A program made the translations under genes and the position numbers. Of a stretch of 64,000 nucleotides of DNA, positions 57,502-64,000 are shown piece after piece. The notes beneath the pieces were generated by a model that saw nothing but the letters and a program-made list of their open reading frames with translations, was not told the DNA's origin and made no database searches. Location: positions 1-64,000 of the forward strand of contig JAHEKQ010000007.1 of NCBI GenBank assembly GCA_024638265.1. Direction: 5' to 3'. Within the stretch, counting starts at the first letter, position 1. Each line of letters starts with the position of its first letter. The stretch is from Flammeovirgaceae bacterium (GTDB lineage: Bacteria > Bacteroidota > Bacteroidia > Cytophagales > Cyclobacteriaceae).

Positions 57502-57587
57502 ACACCCTGTTCGCATTTTTTCCGGAGTACTCCTATAAGTAGTGGTTGTTGGTTGTAATTTTTCCGGGCGACAGGGTGTTTTTTTTG
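57502..57587 (+). terminator. Long-loop terminator at the end of the dcw cluster
   Basis: ACACCCTG (57502-57509) pairs with CAGGGTGT (57572-57579), followed by a run of T; a TTCGC/GCGA extension inside strengthens it. About 60 nt, including the palindrome GGAGTACTCC, lies in the loop. Confidence 0.65.
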
Positions 57588-57614
57588 CCTTTTTGTTATA
57601 CTCCTCACCCCAAA

Positions 57615-57638
57615 CCCCTCTCCTCGACAGGAGAGGGG
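57615..57638. repeat. REP-like hairpin CCCCTCTCCT/AGGAGAGGGG
   Basis: A perfect 10-bp stem with loop CGAC, preceded by CTCACCCCAAA. Sequences of this type are scattered in many bacterial genomes as intergenic palindromes. No T-run follows directly, so it is not a normal terminator. Confidence 0.7.
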
Positions 57639-57726
57639 CTTATCTGATTATATTCAATTTTTTAATAGTGAACGTTTATCCATCCCACATTTCACCACTC
57701 ACCTCCCATCATCAACGACTATGAAT

Positions 57727-57775
57727 ACAGACAACAGACAACAGACCACAGACCACCGAACAGCGACCTCCCACC
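57727..57775. repeat. ACAGACA heptad array upstream of the MFS gene
   Basis: Seven units in phase: ACAGACA twice, ACAGACC twice, ACCGAAC, AGCGACC, TCCCACC. It occupies the region where a promoter or leader for the transporter gene would be expected. The 335-bp gap between ftsZ and the MFS gene holds this array, the REP-like hairpin and the dcw terminator, and no further gene that I can support. Confidence 0.85.
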
Positions 57776-57817
57776 AACTATTCGTATATTAGTCACCTTA
57801 ACCAAACACAACAACCC

Positions 57818-59179
57818 ATCAACCCTCAGCAAGCCTCGCTTCGAACTACCTACTACGCCATAGTTGTTGGCCTGGCAGGTTTCCTTTTTGGATTTGATAC
57901 CGTAGTGATCTCCGGGGCGAATTTGCCCCTGAAGGCCCTCTGGAACACTTCCGATTGGTTTCACGGCACCTTTATCATGTCTATGGCCTTGTGGGGGACT
58001 GTTATCGGGGCACTGTTGGGTGGTATACCTACTGATAAGTTTGGCCGGAAGAAGACCCTCATATGGATAGGAATCCTGTATTTTATCTCAGCTGTAGGAT
58101 CAGCGCTCGCCAATGATCCTTATATCTTTTCCTTCTTCCGTTTCATCGGGGGCTTGGGTGTAGGGGCCTCCTCGGTTACAGCACCTACTTATACCTCTGA
58201 AATTGCCAGTGCCAAAAACCGGGGCAAGCTGGTAGCCCTTTACCAGTTTAATATTGTGTTCGGGATATTGATTGCCTTTATCTCCAATTATCTCATTGCG
58301 GGTATAGGAGGGGATAACGCCTGGAGATGGATGCTGGGAGTCGAAGCCATTCCAGCCGTCATGTATATTGTATTGATGTTTGGTGTTCCCGAAAGCCCTA
58401 GGTGGCTATTGCTAAAAAAGAACGATTCCGGTAAAGCACTTGCTGTCCTTCAGAAAACCCGGTCTGCCGAAGCAGCTCAGAAAACGCTCCTCCAAATCAG
58501 TGAGGATGCTAAAGAAGAATCAAAGGACAAGGGGAGTGTGTTTGCCAAGGCTTATCGCTGGCCCCTGATACTGGCCTTTCTGATTGCCATGTTCAATCAA
58601 CTGTCGGGTATTAATTTCATCTTGTACTACGCCCCTGAAATACTAGAAAAAGCCGGATTTGCTTCCAGCGAGTCCCTGTTAAGTTCCATTTCCATTGGAG
58701 GCGTGAACCTCATATTTACTCTTTTAGGGATGGTGCTAATCGACCGTGCCGGCAGGAAAAAACTGATGTATATCGGATCATTGGGATATATTTTGAGCTT
58801 ATTCGCCGTCGGGGCGGGTTTTTACCTGGAAGCCAGTGCCCTCTACAAGCTGATCTTCATCCTGATGTTTATTGCCTCTCATGCTATTGGGCAGGGAGCA
58901 GTCATTTGGGTATTCATCAGTGAGATATTCCCCAATAAGGTTCGGGCATTCGGCCAGAGCTGGGGAAGTGGTACGCACTGGGTGTTTGCCGCCATCATCA
59001 CAATGGTGGGGGCCGTCATTATCAATGCCCTTGAGCCATGGCTGGTATTCAGCATTTTTGGAGGATTTATGGTTTTGCAACTATTGTTTGTGGCATTCAT
59101 GATGCCGGAGACGAAGGGGCTGAGTTTGGAAGAGTTGTACAAAAAGTTGAAAAGTAAAAAGGCAGAAGTTAAAAGTTAA
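57818..59179 (+). CDS. MFS sugar transporter (sugar porter family)
   Basis: A 12-helix proton:sugar or facilitative transporter. Family signatures: GFLFGFDTVVISGANLPL (helix 1), GGIPTDKFGRKKTL, RFIGGLGVGASSVTAPTYTSEIA, PESPRWLL, QLSGINFILYYAPEI, and PETKGLSLEELYKK at the end. Helix 1 is encoded upstream of the first possible GTG (57905), with an open frame back to 57725 that contains no ATG, GTG or TTG. ATC 57818 (reading NPQQASLRTTYYAIVV) is my best start, ATT 57788 another. The last residues (KSKKAEVKS) are encoded in a heptad array. The sugar is unknown. Confidence 0.85.
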   Translation: MNPQQASLRTTYYAIVVGLAGFLFGFDTVVISGANLPLKALWNTSDWFHGTFIMSMALWGTVIGALLGGIPTDKFGRKKTLIWIGILYFISAVGSALANDPYIFSFFRFIGGLGVGASSVTAPTYTSEIASAKNRGKLVALYQFNIVFGILIAFISNYLIAGIGGDNAWRWMLGVEAIPAVMYIVLMFGVPESPRWLLLKKNDSGKALAVLQKTRSAEAAQKTLLQISEDAKEESKDKGSVFAKAYRWPLILAFLIAMFNQLSGINFILYYAPEILEKAGFASSESLLSSISIGGVNLIFTLLGMVLIDRAGRKKLMYIGSLGYILSLFAVGAGFYLEASALYKLIFILMFIASHAIGQGAVIWVFISEIFPNKVRAFGQSWGSGTHWVFAAIITMVGAVIINALEPWLVFSIFGGFMVLQLLFVAFMMPETKGLSLEELYKKLKSKKAEVKS

Positions 59180-59190
59180 AAGGCAGGAGG
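59142..59190. repeat. AAAAGTT/TAAAAGT heptads containing the MFS stop codon
   Basis: Seven units in phase (AAAAGTT, GAAAAGT, AAAAAGG, CAGAAGT, TAAAAGT, TAAAAGG, CAGGAGG). They encode the C-terminus and TAA of the transporter. AAGTAAAAAGGCAGAAG is also found, inverted, at the mnmA end (40926-40967). Confidence 0.85.
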
Positions 59191-59240
59191 CCCAGCCCCA
59201 TGCCTGAATTGATCTCATATGTAGCAGCAATATTGACAAA

Positions 59241-60101
59241 ATGAACAATCAGTTACCCCCGCTTTCTTCCATCTTTCTTCCTGCAATGTTCACCTTGCGG
59301 AAAAACAAAAACATTGCGGAAACGGGTATTCAATTTGCTGAAACGTTCAAGGAGGTATACATTGAAAAACAACACTTGGAAACCTTCAAAAGCTATTTCG
59401 GCTTTCGTAGTGTCGTCCCCCTGACCTACCTCTACACGATAGTCCAACGGGCGCAGGCCGCCTTAATGCTCGATAAAAGATTTACACTCCCGATTCCGGG
59501 GATGGTCCATATTGAAAACCTCCTCACCAAAGCGCGTGATATTGATCCCGACGCCGACTTTGATATTGTTTCATCCACTTCCATTCCATACAAAGCGAGT
59601 GGTTCATTTAAGGGTGATTTTATTGTTGAACTATCGCAAAATGGCCGTTTGGTGGCCAGGTGCGAGAGCGTTTACCTTATCAAGCGTAAATCAAAAAAAG
59701 CCGGGGGCAAAAAACGGAAAATTGAGCCATTACCGCAGGTCGACCACCAAACCGAGTGGGAGGTTTCTCCCAGGATAGGAAAGGAGTACGCCCAAATTTC
59801 CGGGGATAAAAACCCGATTCATGTCTCCCGGGTTTTTGCGAAGCTAATGGGCTTCAAAAAGCCCATCATGCATGGATGGTACTCAATTTGTAAAATCGAA
59901 CAATTCATGGAAGCCCAGTTTGGCGTAGCGATTTCAGAAATTTCGGTCAATTTTTCTTCCCCGGTTTTTCTCCCGAGCCAGACTACATTTGACCTAAGCA
60001 AAAGTAGTTCCCAGGAATTTGCCTATCAATTGGTCAATAGTTCAGACAATAAAATCCTGTTAAATGGCGTGATGAAATGCTTACCCGCAAATCGTATATA
60101 A
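59241..60101 (+). CDS. MaoC-like acyl dehydratase (double hot-dog)
   Basis: A 286-residue protein whose C-terminal half has the MaoC hydratase signature YAQISGDKNPIHVSRVFAKLMGFKKPIMHGWY, with the Asp and His of the catalytic pair. The N-terminal half looks like a degenerate second hot-dog domain, as in some (R)-specific enoyl-CoA hydratases. It may hydrate enoyl-CoA or enoyl-ACP; no fatty acid genes adjoin it. The operator array that begins 183 bp downstream may belong to the same regulon, which is inference. Confidence 0.85.
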   Translation: MNNQLPPLSSIFLPAMFTLRKNKNIAETGIQFAETFKEVYIEKQHLETFKSYFGFRSVVPLTYLYTIVQRAQAALMLDKRFTLPIPGMVHIENLLTKARDIDPDADFDIVSSTSIPYKASGSFKGDFIVELSQNGRLVARCESVYLIKRKSKKAGGKKRKIEPLPQVDHQTEWEVSPRIGKEYAQISGDKNPIHVSRVFAKLMGFKKPIMHGWYSICKIEQFMEAQFGVAISEISVNFSSPVFLPSQTTFDLSKSSSQEFAYQLVNSSDNKILLNGVMKCLPANRI

Positions 60102-60283
60102 AAATTCAAATTGGAATGGGCTAACTATTAATAAAATGAGAATGACCAGGATTAGAATTGTATCCCTAAATCTGAGAATTCGATCGATTGGATAACAGAA
60201 ACCTTTATTGGAGACAAATGGATCCCCCGTGGCAGTGGTGGAAACACAGTGGCCATCAAGGATTGGAATTTCTCAGCTCGTAA

Positions 60284-60382
60284 TTGAACGTTCGTTCAAT
60301 TACGATTCAATAATTGAACACTTGTTCAACTTTCTATGATAATAAATTGAACGTTTGTTCAATTCGTTGAACGATCGTTCAA
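60284..60382. promoter_or_regulatory. Array of four TTGAACR-NN-YGTTCAA palindromes (putative operators)
   Basis: Four 16-bp palindromes: TTGAACG-TT-CGTTCAA (60284-60299), TTGAACA-CT-TGTTCAA (60314-60329), TTGAACG-TT-TGTTCAA (60347-60362), TTGAACG-AT-CGTTCAA (60367-60382). Start-to-start distances are 30, 33 and 20 bp. The arms are fixed while the central two bases vary, as in TetR-type operators. They lie 48 bp upstream of the lipoprotein ATG. No regulator gene is near. The rest of the 328-bp gap (60102-60283) holds no gene I can support apart from the remnant noted separately. Confidence 0.75.
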
Positions 60383-60429
60383 TAATCAGACTCTCACAAC
60401 CATCTTTTGCAAATGTGTGTCCTTTGGCT

Positions 60430-60975
60430 ATGAAAGGAATTCTTTGCATTCTTTTAAATCTTCTATTCCTGTGTTCGTGCAAGGACGAGCTGAACAATAT
60501 TCATTCTGATGAGAATGAGTTTGAAGCTGGAAAAGTTATTCTCGGAATAAATAAAGATGTATCCATTGACCGGGTTTTCAAAATTATTAACCGGGAGGGC
60601 TTGTCGATAGATCAAATGTCGGGATTCTTCAATTATTCAACCCTTCCAAATGACAGCCTGGACTATGTTATCAATTATCTAAAGGATAAATCCTATTTAA
60701 CCAGGCGAGGGTTCACTGGTGGTTCGGCGTTTATTTCTAGAACAGAGAAAAGGATAACTGTAACTGAATTTCTGTTTAATATGGATCAGGATGCACAGGC
60801 GGACTGGCTGAAAAGCATAATAACTCTTAAGTTGGAAGACTTGGGGAATGACACGCAAAGTGTCGCTGTGATAGTAGAGGATGGAACTGAGAAATTCTGG
60901 GCCTCTGAATTTAACAATATACCTGAGGTAAAATGGGCGGAGCTTAACTGGTTTGCGAATATTGAATTGCATTAA
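60430..60975 (+). CDS. Lipoprotein of unknown function
   Basis: A 181-residue probable lipoprotein: ATG 60430 gives a hydrophobic leader MKGILCILLNLLFLCSC with the lipobox Cys at residue 17. A longer frame from 60355 would start within the operator array. The body (FEAGKVILGINKDVSIDRVFKIINREGLSIDQM ... FISRTEKRITVTEFLFNMDQDAQADWL ... EVKWAELNWFANIELH) is not one I recognise. It lies directly behind four palindromic operators, so it is probably the controlled gene. Confidence 0.75.
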   Translation: MKGILCILLNLLFLCSCKDELNNIHSDENEFEAGKVILGINKDVSIDRVFKIINREGLSIDQMSGFFNYSTLPNDSLDYVINYLKDKSYLTRRGFTGGSAFISRTEKRITVTEFLFNMDQDAQADWLKSIITLKLEDLGNDTQSVAVIVEDGTEKFWASEFNNIPEVKWAELNWFANIELH

Positions 60976-61032
60976 AGCTGTGGCTTTCCACTAATTCCCA
61001 ATCCCTGTCGGTTCAGCAATGGATAACCAATC

Positions 61033-61194
61033 CTATTTCTTATACACGTACTTTCTTACAAGATGAGGTACCCACAATAATGAAAACAGAATGCCCCCTG
61101 CCAGGATCAGTATGTCAGCATAGGAATAATGTAGAATTTTAAATCCTACACCAATTACAAAAAGAACAATAGAAAGATATCTCAGTGATTTCAT
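61033..61194 (-). CDS. Small two-helix membrane protein (53 residues)
   Basis: A short gene reading MKSLRYLSIVLFVIGVGF and ending VPHLVRKYVYKK. Two helices (YLSIVLFVIGVGFKILHY and DILILAGGILFSLLWV) are separated by a turn, with a basic end. The KILHYSYADILILAG part resembles the KIxHxxGAxxLLxxG pattern of the first helices of GldL-like and other small Bacteroidota membrane proteins. No function can be given. The remaining 185 bp up to the next gene show nothing I can support. Confidence 0.7.
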   Translation of the reverse strand: MKSLRYLSIVLFVIGVGFKILHYSYADILILAGGILFSLLWVPHLVRKYVYKK

Positions 61195-61391
61195 TTAACA
61201 AATGTTTTGAGTCATTGATATAAATTATCTAATCTGTTCAAGGTTATTGGACACAAAATTAGAATGATGTATACAAATTTTCAAGTCTGATAAACACTCC
61301 TCCTCTAGCGGTAAGTATTGTTAATGATCTGTCGGTTCCAACCAATTTATCATTGCCTGTGTTTTCAGTATAGATTATAATGGTACGGCAG

Positions 61392-61811
61392 ATGAAGTAT
61401 TTTCTCTACATATTAACTTTAGTGTTCACTGCATGCTTAACAGACAATATGGACCCTGAAAAATATCCACAAAAGTGGCAACTCGTAGAGATGTCTGGCA
61501 ACATTGTCAATGTTTCCCCATCAACAGGAAGTGATATGGCCTGGCAGGAATACTACATCTTGTACGATGACAACACTTTTGTAAAATCCAGGAACCGGCG
61601 AAATACCATCAATGAAGAAGCGGGTACTTTTAGCTTTATTGACCTCTCAGATGGTCAATATCTTGAATTAGCGTATGAATCGGATAATGATATAATCGGT
61701 AACTGCAGCTCGGAATTCAAGGAGCTTCTCAAATTAACTTCTGAATATGAACTGGTAGGGACCTGGTTAGCATGTGATGGACCGGGATTAGTTTATAAAA
61801 GGGTTGATTAA
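61392..61811 (+). CDS. Small lipoprotein of unknown function
   Basis: A 139-residue probable lipoprotein with leader MKYFLYILTLVFTAC and a lipobox Cys at residue 15. The body is beta-rich (KWQLVEMSGNIVNVSPSTG, YYILYDDNTFVKSRNRRN, EAGTFSFIDLSDGQYLELAY, YELVGTWLACDGPGLVYKRV), suggesting a lipocalin-like small barrel of the kind common in Bacteroidota. An in-frame ATG at 61380 adds four residues. Not recognised by family. Confidence 0.72.
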   Translation: MKYFLYILTLVFTACLTDNMDPEKYPQKWQLVEMSGNIVNVSPSTGSDMAWQEYYILYDDNTFVKSRNRRNTINEEAGTFSFIDLSDGQYLELAYESDNDIIGNCSSEFKELLKLTSEYELVGTWLACDGPGLVYKRVD

Positions 61812-61880
61812 AATCATGATATGATTCTGAAGCTTGATGTATCTTTATTCCTATAGAAAGATATTCTAGCAAATGAAAAT

Positions 61881-62210
61881 ATGAAGCATAATTTTAGCCC
61901 GGGAGAGGTTTTCAGATTAAAAGACAGCATAGATTATTCACGGGGAGCGACCGTGAGTAAAATTGTAGCCAAAAATAAGTATGGTTCCACCACCTTGTTT
62001 TCATTTGACGAAGGACAAAACCTGAGTGAACATACTGCTCCCTTTGATGCCATCGCCATTATTCTTGATGGAAAATGTGAAATTACCATTGCGGGAAAAC
62101 CCAATTCACTGGAAGAAGGACAGATGATCATAATGCCTGCCAACGTGCCTCATGCAGTAGAAGCACTTGAAGCATTTAAAATGATGCTTATTATGATTAA
62201 GAGTGGATAG
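61881..62210 (+). CDS. Cupin domain protein
   Basis: A 109-residue single-domain cupin: strands with TTLFSFDEGQNLSEHTAPFDAIAIILDGKCEITIAGK (motif 1, with the metal-ligand His and Glu partly replaced) and SLEEGQMIIMPANVPHAVEALEAFKMMLIMI (motif 2, with His). A small metal- or ligand-binding protein; no pathway is indicated. It ends 15 bp before the PfkB kinase gene and may be co-transcribed. Confidence 0.88.
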   Translation: MKHNFSPGEVFRLKDSIDYSRGATVSKIVAKNKYGSTTLFSFDEGQNLSEHTAPFDAIAIILDGKCEITIAGKPNSLEEGQMIIMPANVPHAVEALEAFKMMLIMIKSG

Positions 62211-62225
62211 CAGAAGTAGATATCA

Positions 62226-63116
62226 ATGAAAATCCTCGTTTACGGAGAAATACTTTGGGATATAATTGAAGGGGAAGAACACCTGGGCGGTGCCCCGTTG
62301 AACTTTGCGGCACATGTGAAGAAGAACGGATTTGAATCGGGGATAATCAGTGCCTTGGGTAAAGATGACAGGGGGGAAAGAGCCTTCGAGCAAATCAAAA
62401 TACTGGGTGTGGATATATCGATGGTCCAGCGCAATGACCATCCTACCGGGTATGTTCCGGTTACACTCAAAGATGGTCAACCTGACTATGAGATCATGTC
62501 GGGTGTAGCATATGATTTCATTCAATACAGGGACTTTCCCGAAAGTCACTTGAGAACTTACGATGCCTTTTATTTCGGCTCACTAGTCCAGCGAAATCAG
62601 GTTTCTGTCGAGGCACTGGAGTATTTGCTTGAACATTTCAATTTCAGGGAGATATTTTACGATGTCAACTTCCGCAAGGATTGCTACAACAAAGTTATTA
62701 TCAATAACTCGCTTTCCCATTGTACGATCTTGAAGGTCAATGATGAAGAAGTAGAGGAGATCGGCAGGATCAAATACTCCAAAGAACTAGATTTGACGAA
62801 TTTCTGTGAAGTCATCACACATGACTACCCTCAAATTCATACAATTATCATCACGGCGGGAAGCAAGGGGTGTTACATTTTTCACAAGGAGATAATAAAT
62901 CTCGTTCCTACCGAGCCTGTAAACGTGGTGGATGCCGTCGGGGCAGGGGATTCGTTCAGTGCTGCCTTCATTTGTGCATTATCCAGGACCGGTGACACTG
63001 TTCGCTCGGCCGAAATCGCCAATAAGGTAGGAGGGTATGTGGCGAGCCAGCCCGGCCCAATCCCGGAGTATTCGGCGGAGCTACTTGAAGAGCTCGAACG
63101 TTTAAACAGTTTTTAA
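62226..63116 (+). CDS. PfkB family carbohydrate kinase (fructokinase-like)
   Basis: A 296-residue sugar kinase of the ribokinase/PfkB family. Seen: GEILWDIIEGEEHLGGAPLNFAAHV (substrate loop), ISALGKDDRGERAFEQIKILGVD, and the catalytic-site signature DAVGAGDSFSAAF near residues 237-249. The GGAPLNFA loop is typical of fructokinase-like members, but the sugar is not certain. The composite repeat starts 2 bp after its stop codon. Confidence 0.93.
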   Translation: MKILVYGEILWDIIEGEEHLGGAPLNFAAHVKKNGFESGIISALGKDDRGERAFEQIKILGVDISMVQRNDHPTGYVPVTLKDGQPDYEIMSGVAYDFIQYRDFPESHLRTYDAFYFGSLVQRNQVSVEALEYLLEHFNFREIFYDVNFRKDCYNKVIINNSLSHCTILKVNDEEVEEIGRIKYSKELDLTNFCEVITHDYPQIHTIIITAGSKGCYIFHKEIINLVPTEPVNVVDAVGAGDSFSAAFICALSRTGDTVRSAEIANKVGGYVASQPGPIPEYSAELLEELERLNSF

Positions 63117-63117
63117 G

Positions 63118-63226
63118 GAAGATATTTTCACGCAAAGACACAAAGGTGCAAAGAACGCAAAGTTTTTTAGGACCTAACTTTATTCACTAGCCCACAATTT
63201 CCTACTGAACTACTCAACCGCTGAAC
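63118..63226. repeat. Composite repeat, inverted copy of 20517-20600
   Basis: GAAGATATTTTCACGCAAAG, then CGCAAAGA-type octads (to 63162), a 37-bp spacer, then an inverted GTTCAGT array (63201-63226). Element by element it is the reverse complement of the 20.5-kb composite. It fills the gap between the convergent pfkB and FMN reductase genes. Confidence 0.85.
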
Positions 63227-63232
63227 GTCTCC

Positions 63233-63766
63233 CTAAAACTCAATAAACTTATCCACCTGCATTTGCAACAGCGACCGGTACAGTGGATTTACGATCTCAC
63301 CATCTTTAAGTGCGTTTTCGATGCGGGCGAGTTTGGGCTTGGTGGCGAGTACATTGGTACCGCAGTAATGGAGTATGTCGGTTAAGTGGCTGAGGGCAAG
63401 TCCTGCACCCTGTACCCCGGATGAAAGTCCCACAAGGGCGGCCTTTTTGTCAGTAAAGGTCTCGGGAAATTTGAGTCCATCGATGAAAGTTTTCAACACT
63501 CCCGGAAATGAACCATTGTATTCGGGTACGATAAATACAAACTTTGACGCCTTTGTCATTTTCTCCCGGAAGGGGTTAAATGTATTGTTTTTACCGGCAT
63601 TATCGTACAATGCACTGAACGCAAAATCATCGGGAAGTTCTTCCAGGTTAATGATATCAGTAGCGATGTTTCTCTCGATTAGCAGGTCGCGATAAATACC
63701 GGCTATCTGCGATGATACTGAGTCCTGGCGGTTAGTACCGATAATTATGAGTATCTGATTTTGCAT
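63233..63766 (-). CDS. NAD(P)H-dependent FMN reductase
   Basis: A 177-residue flavodoxin-fold oxidoreductase. Phosphate-binding loop IIGTNRQDSVSSQIA near the N-terminus, FIVPEYNGSFPGVLKTFIDGL (the PEYNxS motif of the family), and LVGLSSGVQGAGLALSHL. Reduces FMN, quinones or similar acceptors. ATG 63766 is preferred over 63772. Convergent with the pfkB gene. Confidence 0.92.
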   Translation of the reverse strand: MQNQILIIIGTNRQDSVSSQIAGIYRDLLIERNIATDIINLEELPDDFAFSALYDNAGKNNTFNPFREKMTKASKFVFIVPEYNGSFPGVLKTFIDGLKFPETFTDKKAALVGLSSGVQGAGLALSHLTDILHYCGTNVLATKPKLARIENALKDGEIVNPLYRSLLQMQVDKFIEF

Positions 63767-63862
63767 AACCACTAAACCATAAAGGTATAATAAAGTTCAG
63801 CTTTTCCCGGTCAGAATGCGCATGCATTCGATGTGAGAAAGCGATATACCCCATAATTTGAG

Positions 63863-63870
63863 TAAATTTG
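63863..63870 (+). promoter_or_regulatory. -7-like element just before the last gene
   Basis: TAAATTTG, an exact TAnnTTTG match, only 3 nt before ATG 63874; ATAATTTG precedes it. If used, the message would be leaderless. Confidence 0.4.
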
Positions 63871-63873
63871 AAG

Positions 63874-64000
63874 ATGGGACGTTTTTTAGCTGCCATACGG
63901 ACCTGGGTTGTAAATACCTACGAGCGGATCCCTACCAAGTGGAAGATTGCCTATCTCTTCATCTGTTTGTGGTATTTCGTCAATTATGCGGTATCAGCAT
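63874..64000 (+). CDS. Partial gene, N-terminus of a membrane protein
   Basis: ATG 63874 reads MGRFLAAIRTWVVNTYERIPTKWKIAYLFICLWYFVNYAVSA to the edge of the window. The hydrophobic stretch at about 25-42 may be a first membrane helix or uncleaved anchor. It is cut off by the window, so the family cannot be told. Confidence 0.7.
   Translation, partial: MGRFLAAIRTWVVNTYERIPTKWKIAYLFICLWYFVNYAVSA

Noticed and set aside
60150-60290. Open frame reading WITETFIGDKWIPRGSG and ending before the first palindrome, possibly a gene remnant
   Set aside because: About 43 codons after a TAG with no start codon; it may be the end of a decayed gene, but I cannot place it in a family and do not list it as a pseudogene.

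Overview
The window looks like a chromosomal segment from a Bacteroidota bacterium, most likely a Cytophagales-type marine or soil organism. The evidence is a type IX secretion C-terminal domain, a eukaryote-type (GT3) glycogen synthase, WG-repeat and DUF1501/DUF1800 proteins, Na+-NQR, promoters of the TTG-N19-TAnnTTTG type, and almost no Shine-Dalgarno sequences in front of genes. The order-level placement is inference. No rRNA, tRNA, prophage, transposase gene or CRISPR array was seen.

Layout. 0-9 kb: ftsH and rsfS (minus), then birA, a large secreted BNR/VPS10-like beta-propeller protein, glycogen synthase and ilvE (plus). 10-15.5 kb: a minus-strand accessory block (two SnoaL/NTF2-like proteins, a beta-lactamase-fold serine hydrolase, an AlkD-like protein, a T9SS-secreted FG-GAP protein). 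15.6-16.7 kb: prfB, which is read only through a programmed +1 frameshift at an in-frame UGA. 16.7-26.5 kb: a four-helix-bundle gene cassette, a Tat-exported Gfo/Idh oxidoreductase, two tandem alpha/beta hydrolases, a flavin reductase, an SDR, a WG-repeat protein, an NfeD-FloA pair and an RluA-type pseudouridine synthase. 26.6-29.3 kb: rplM-rpsI-rpsB-tsf. 29.9-35.5 kb: cmk and nqrABCDE, with nqrF absent. 35.5-42.1 kb: a second four-helix-bundle cassette, a DUF502 protein, a membrane protein, DUF1501/DUF1800 and mnmA. 42.2-57.5 kb: a complete dcw cell-wall and division cluster (mraZ, rsmH, ftsL, ftsI, murE, mraY, murD, ftsW, murG, murC, ftsQ, ftsA, ftsZ), nearly every gene touching or overlapping the next, under a promoter covered by five 10-bp-spaced TGG boxes that look like a MraZ operator. 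57.8-64 kb: a sugar transporter with no ordinary start codon, a MaoC-like protein, an array of four TTGAACR-NN-YGTTCAA palindromes ahead of a lipoprotein gene, small proteins, a PfkB kinase, an FMN reductase and a truncated gene at the edge.

The most unusual signal lies between the genes. At least nine 3' flanks carry short tandem arrays with a 7- or 8-bp period. The unit sequence drifts from one type to another while the period stays in phase, and in seven genes the array supplies the stop codon. Two of these loci (16.7-17.36 kb and 35.5-36.2 kb) are alike: each lies between convergent genes, has inverted heptad arms at its ends, and carries a minus-strand gene for close paralogues of the S23/IVP/Avd four-helix-bundle family. 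They resemble the intervening sequences of 23S rRNA genes (inverted-repeat stem plus S23 ORF) but sit between protein genes. I regard these as candidate mobile or RNA-level elements. Other arrays occur as dispersed, often inverted, partial copies (20.5/63.1 kb, 40.9/59.1 kb, 10.4/29.4 kb).
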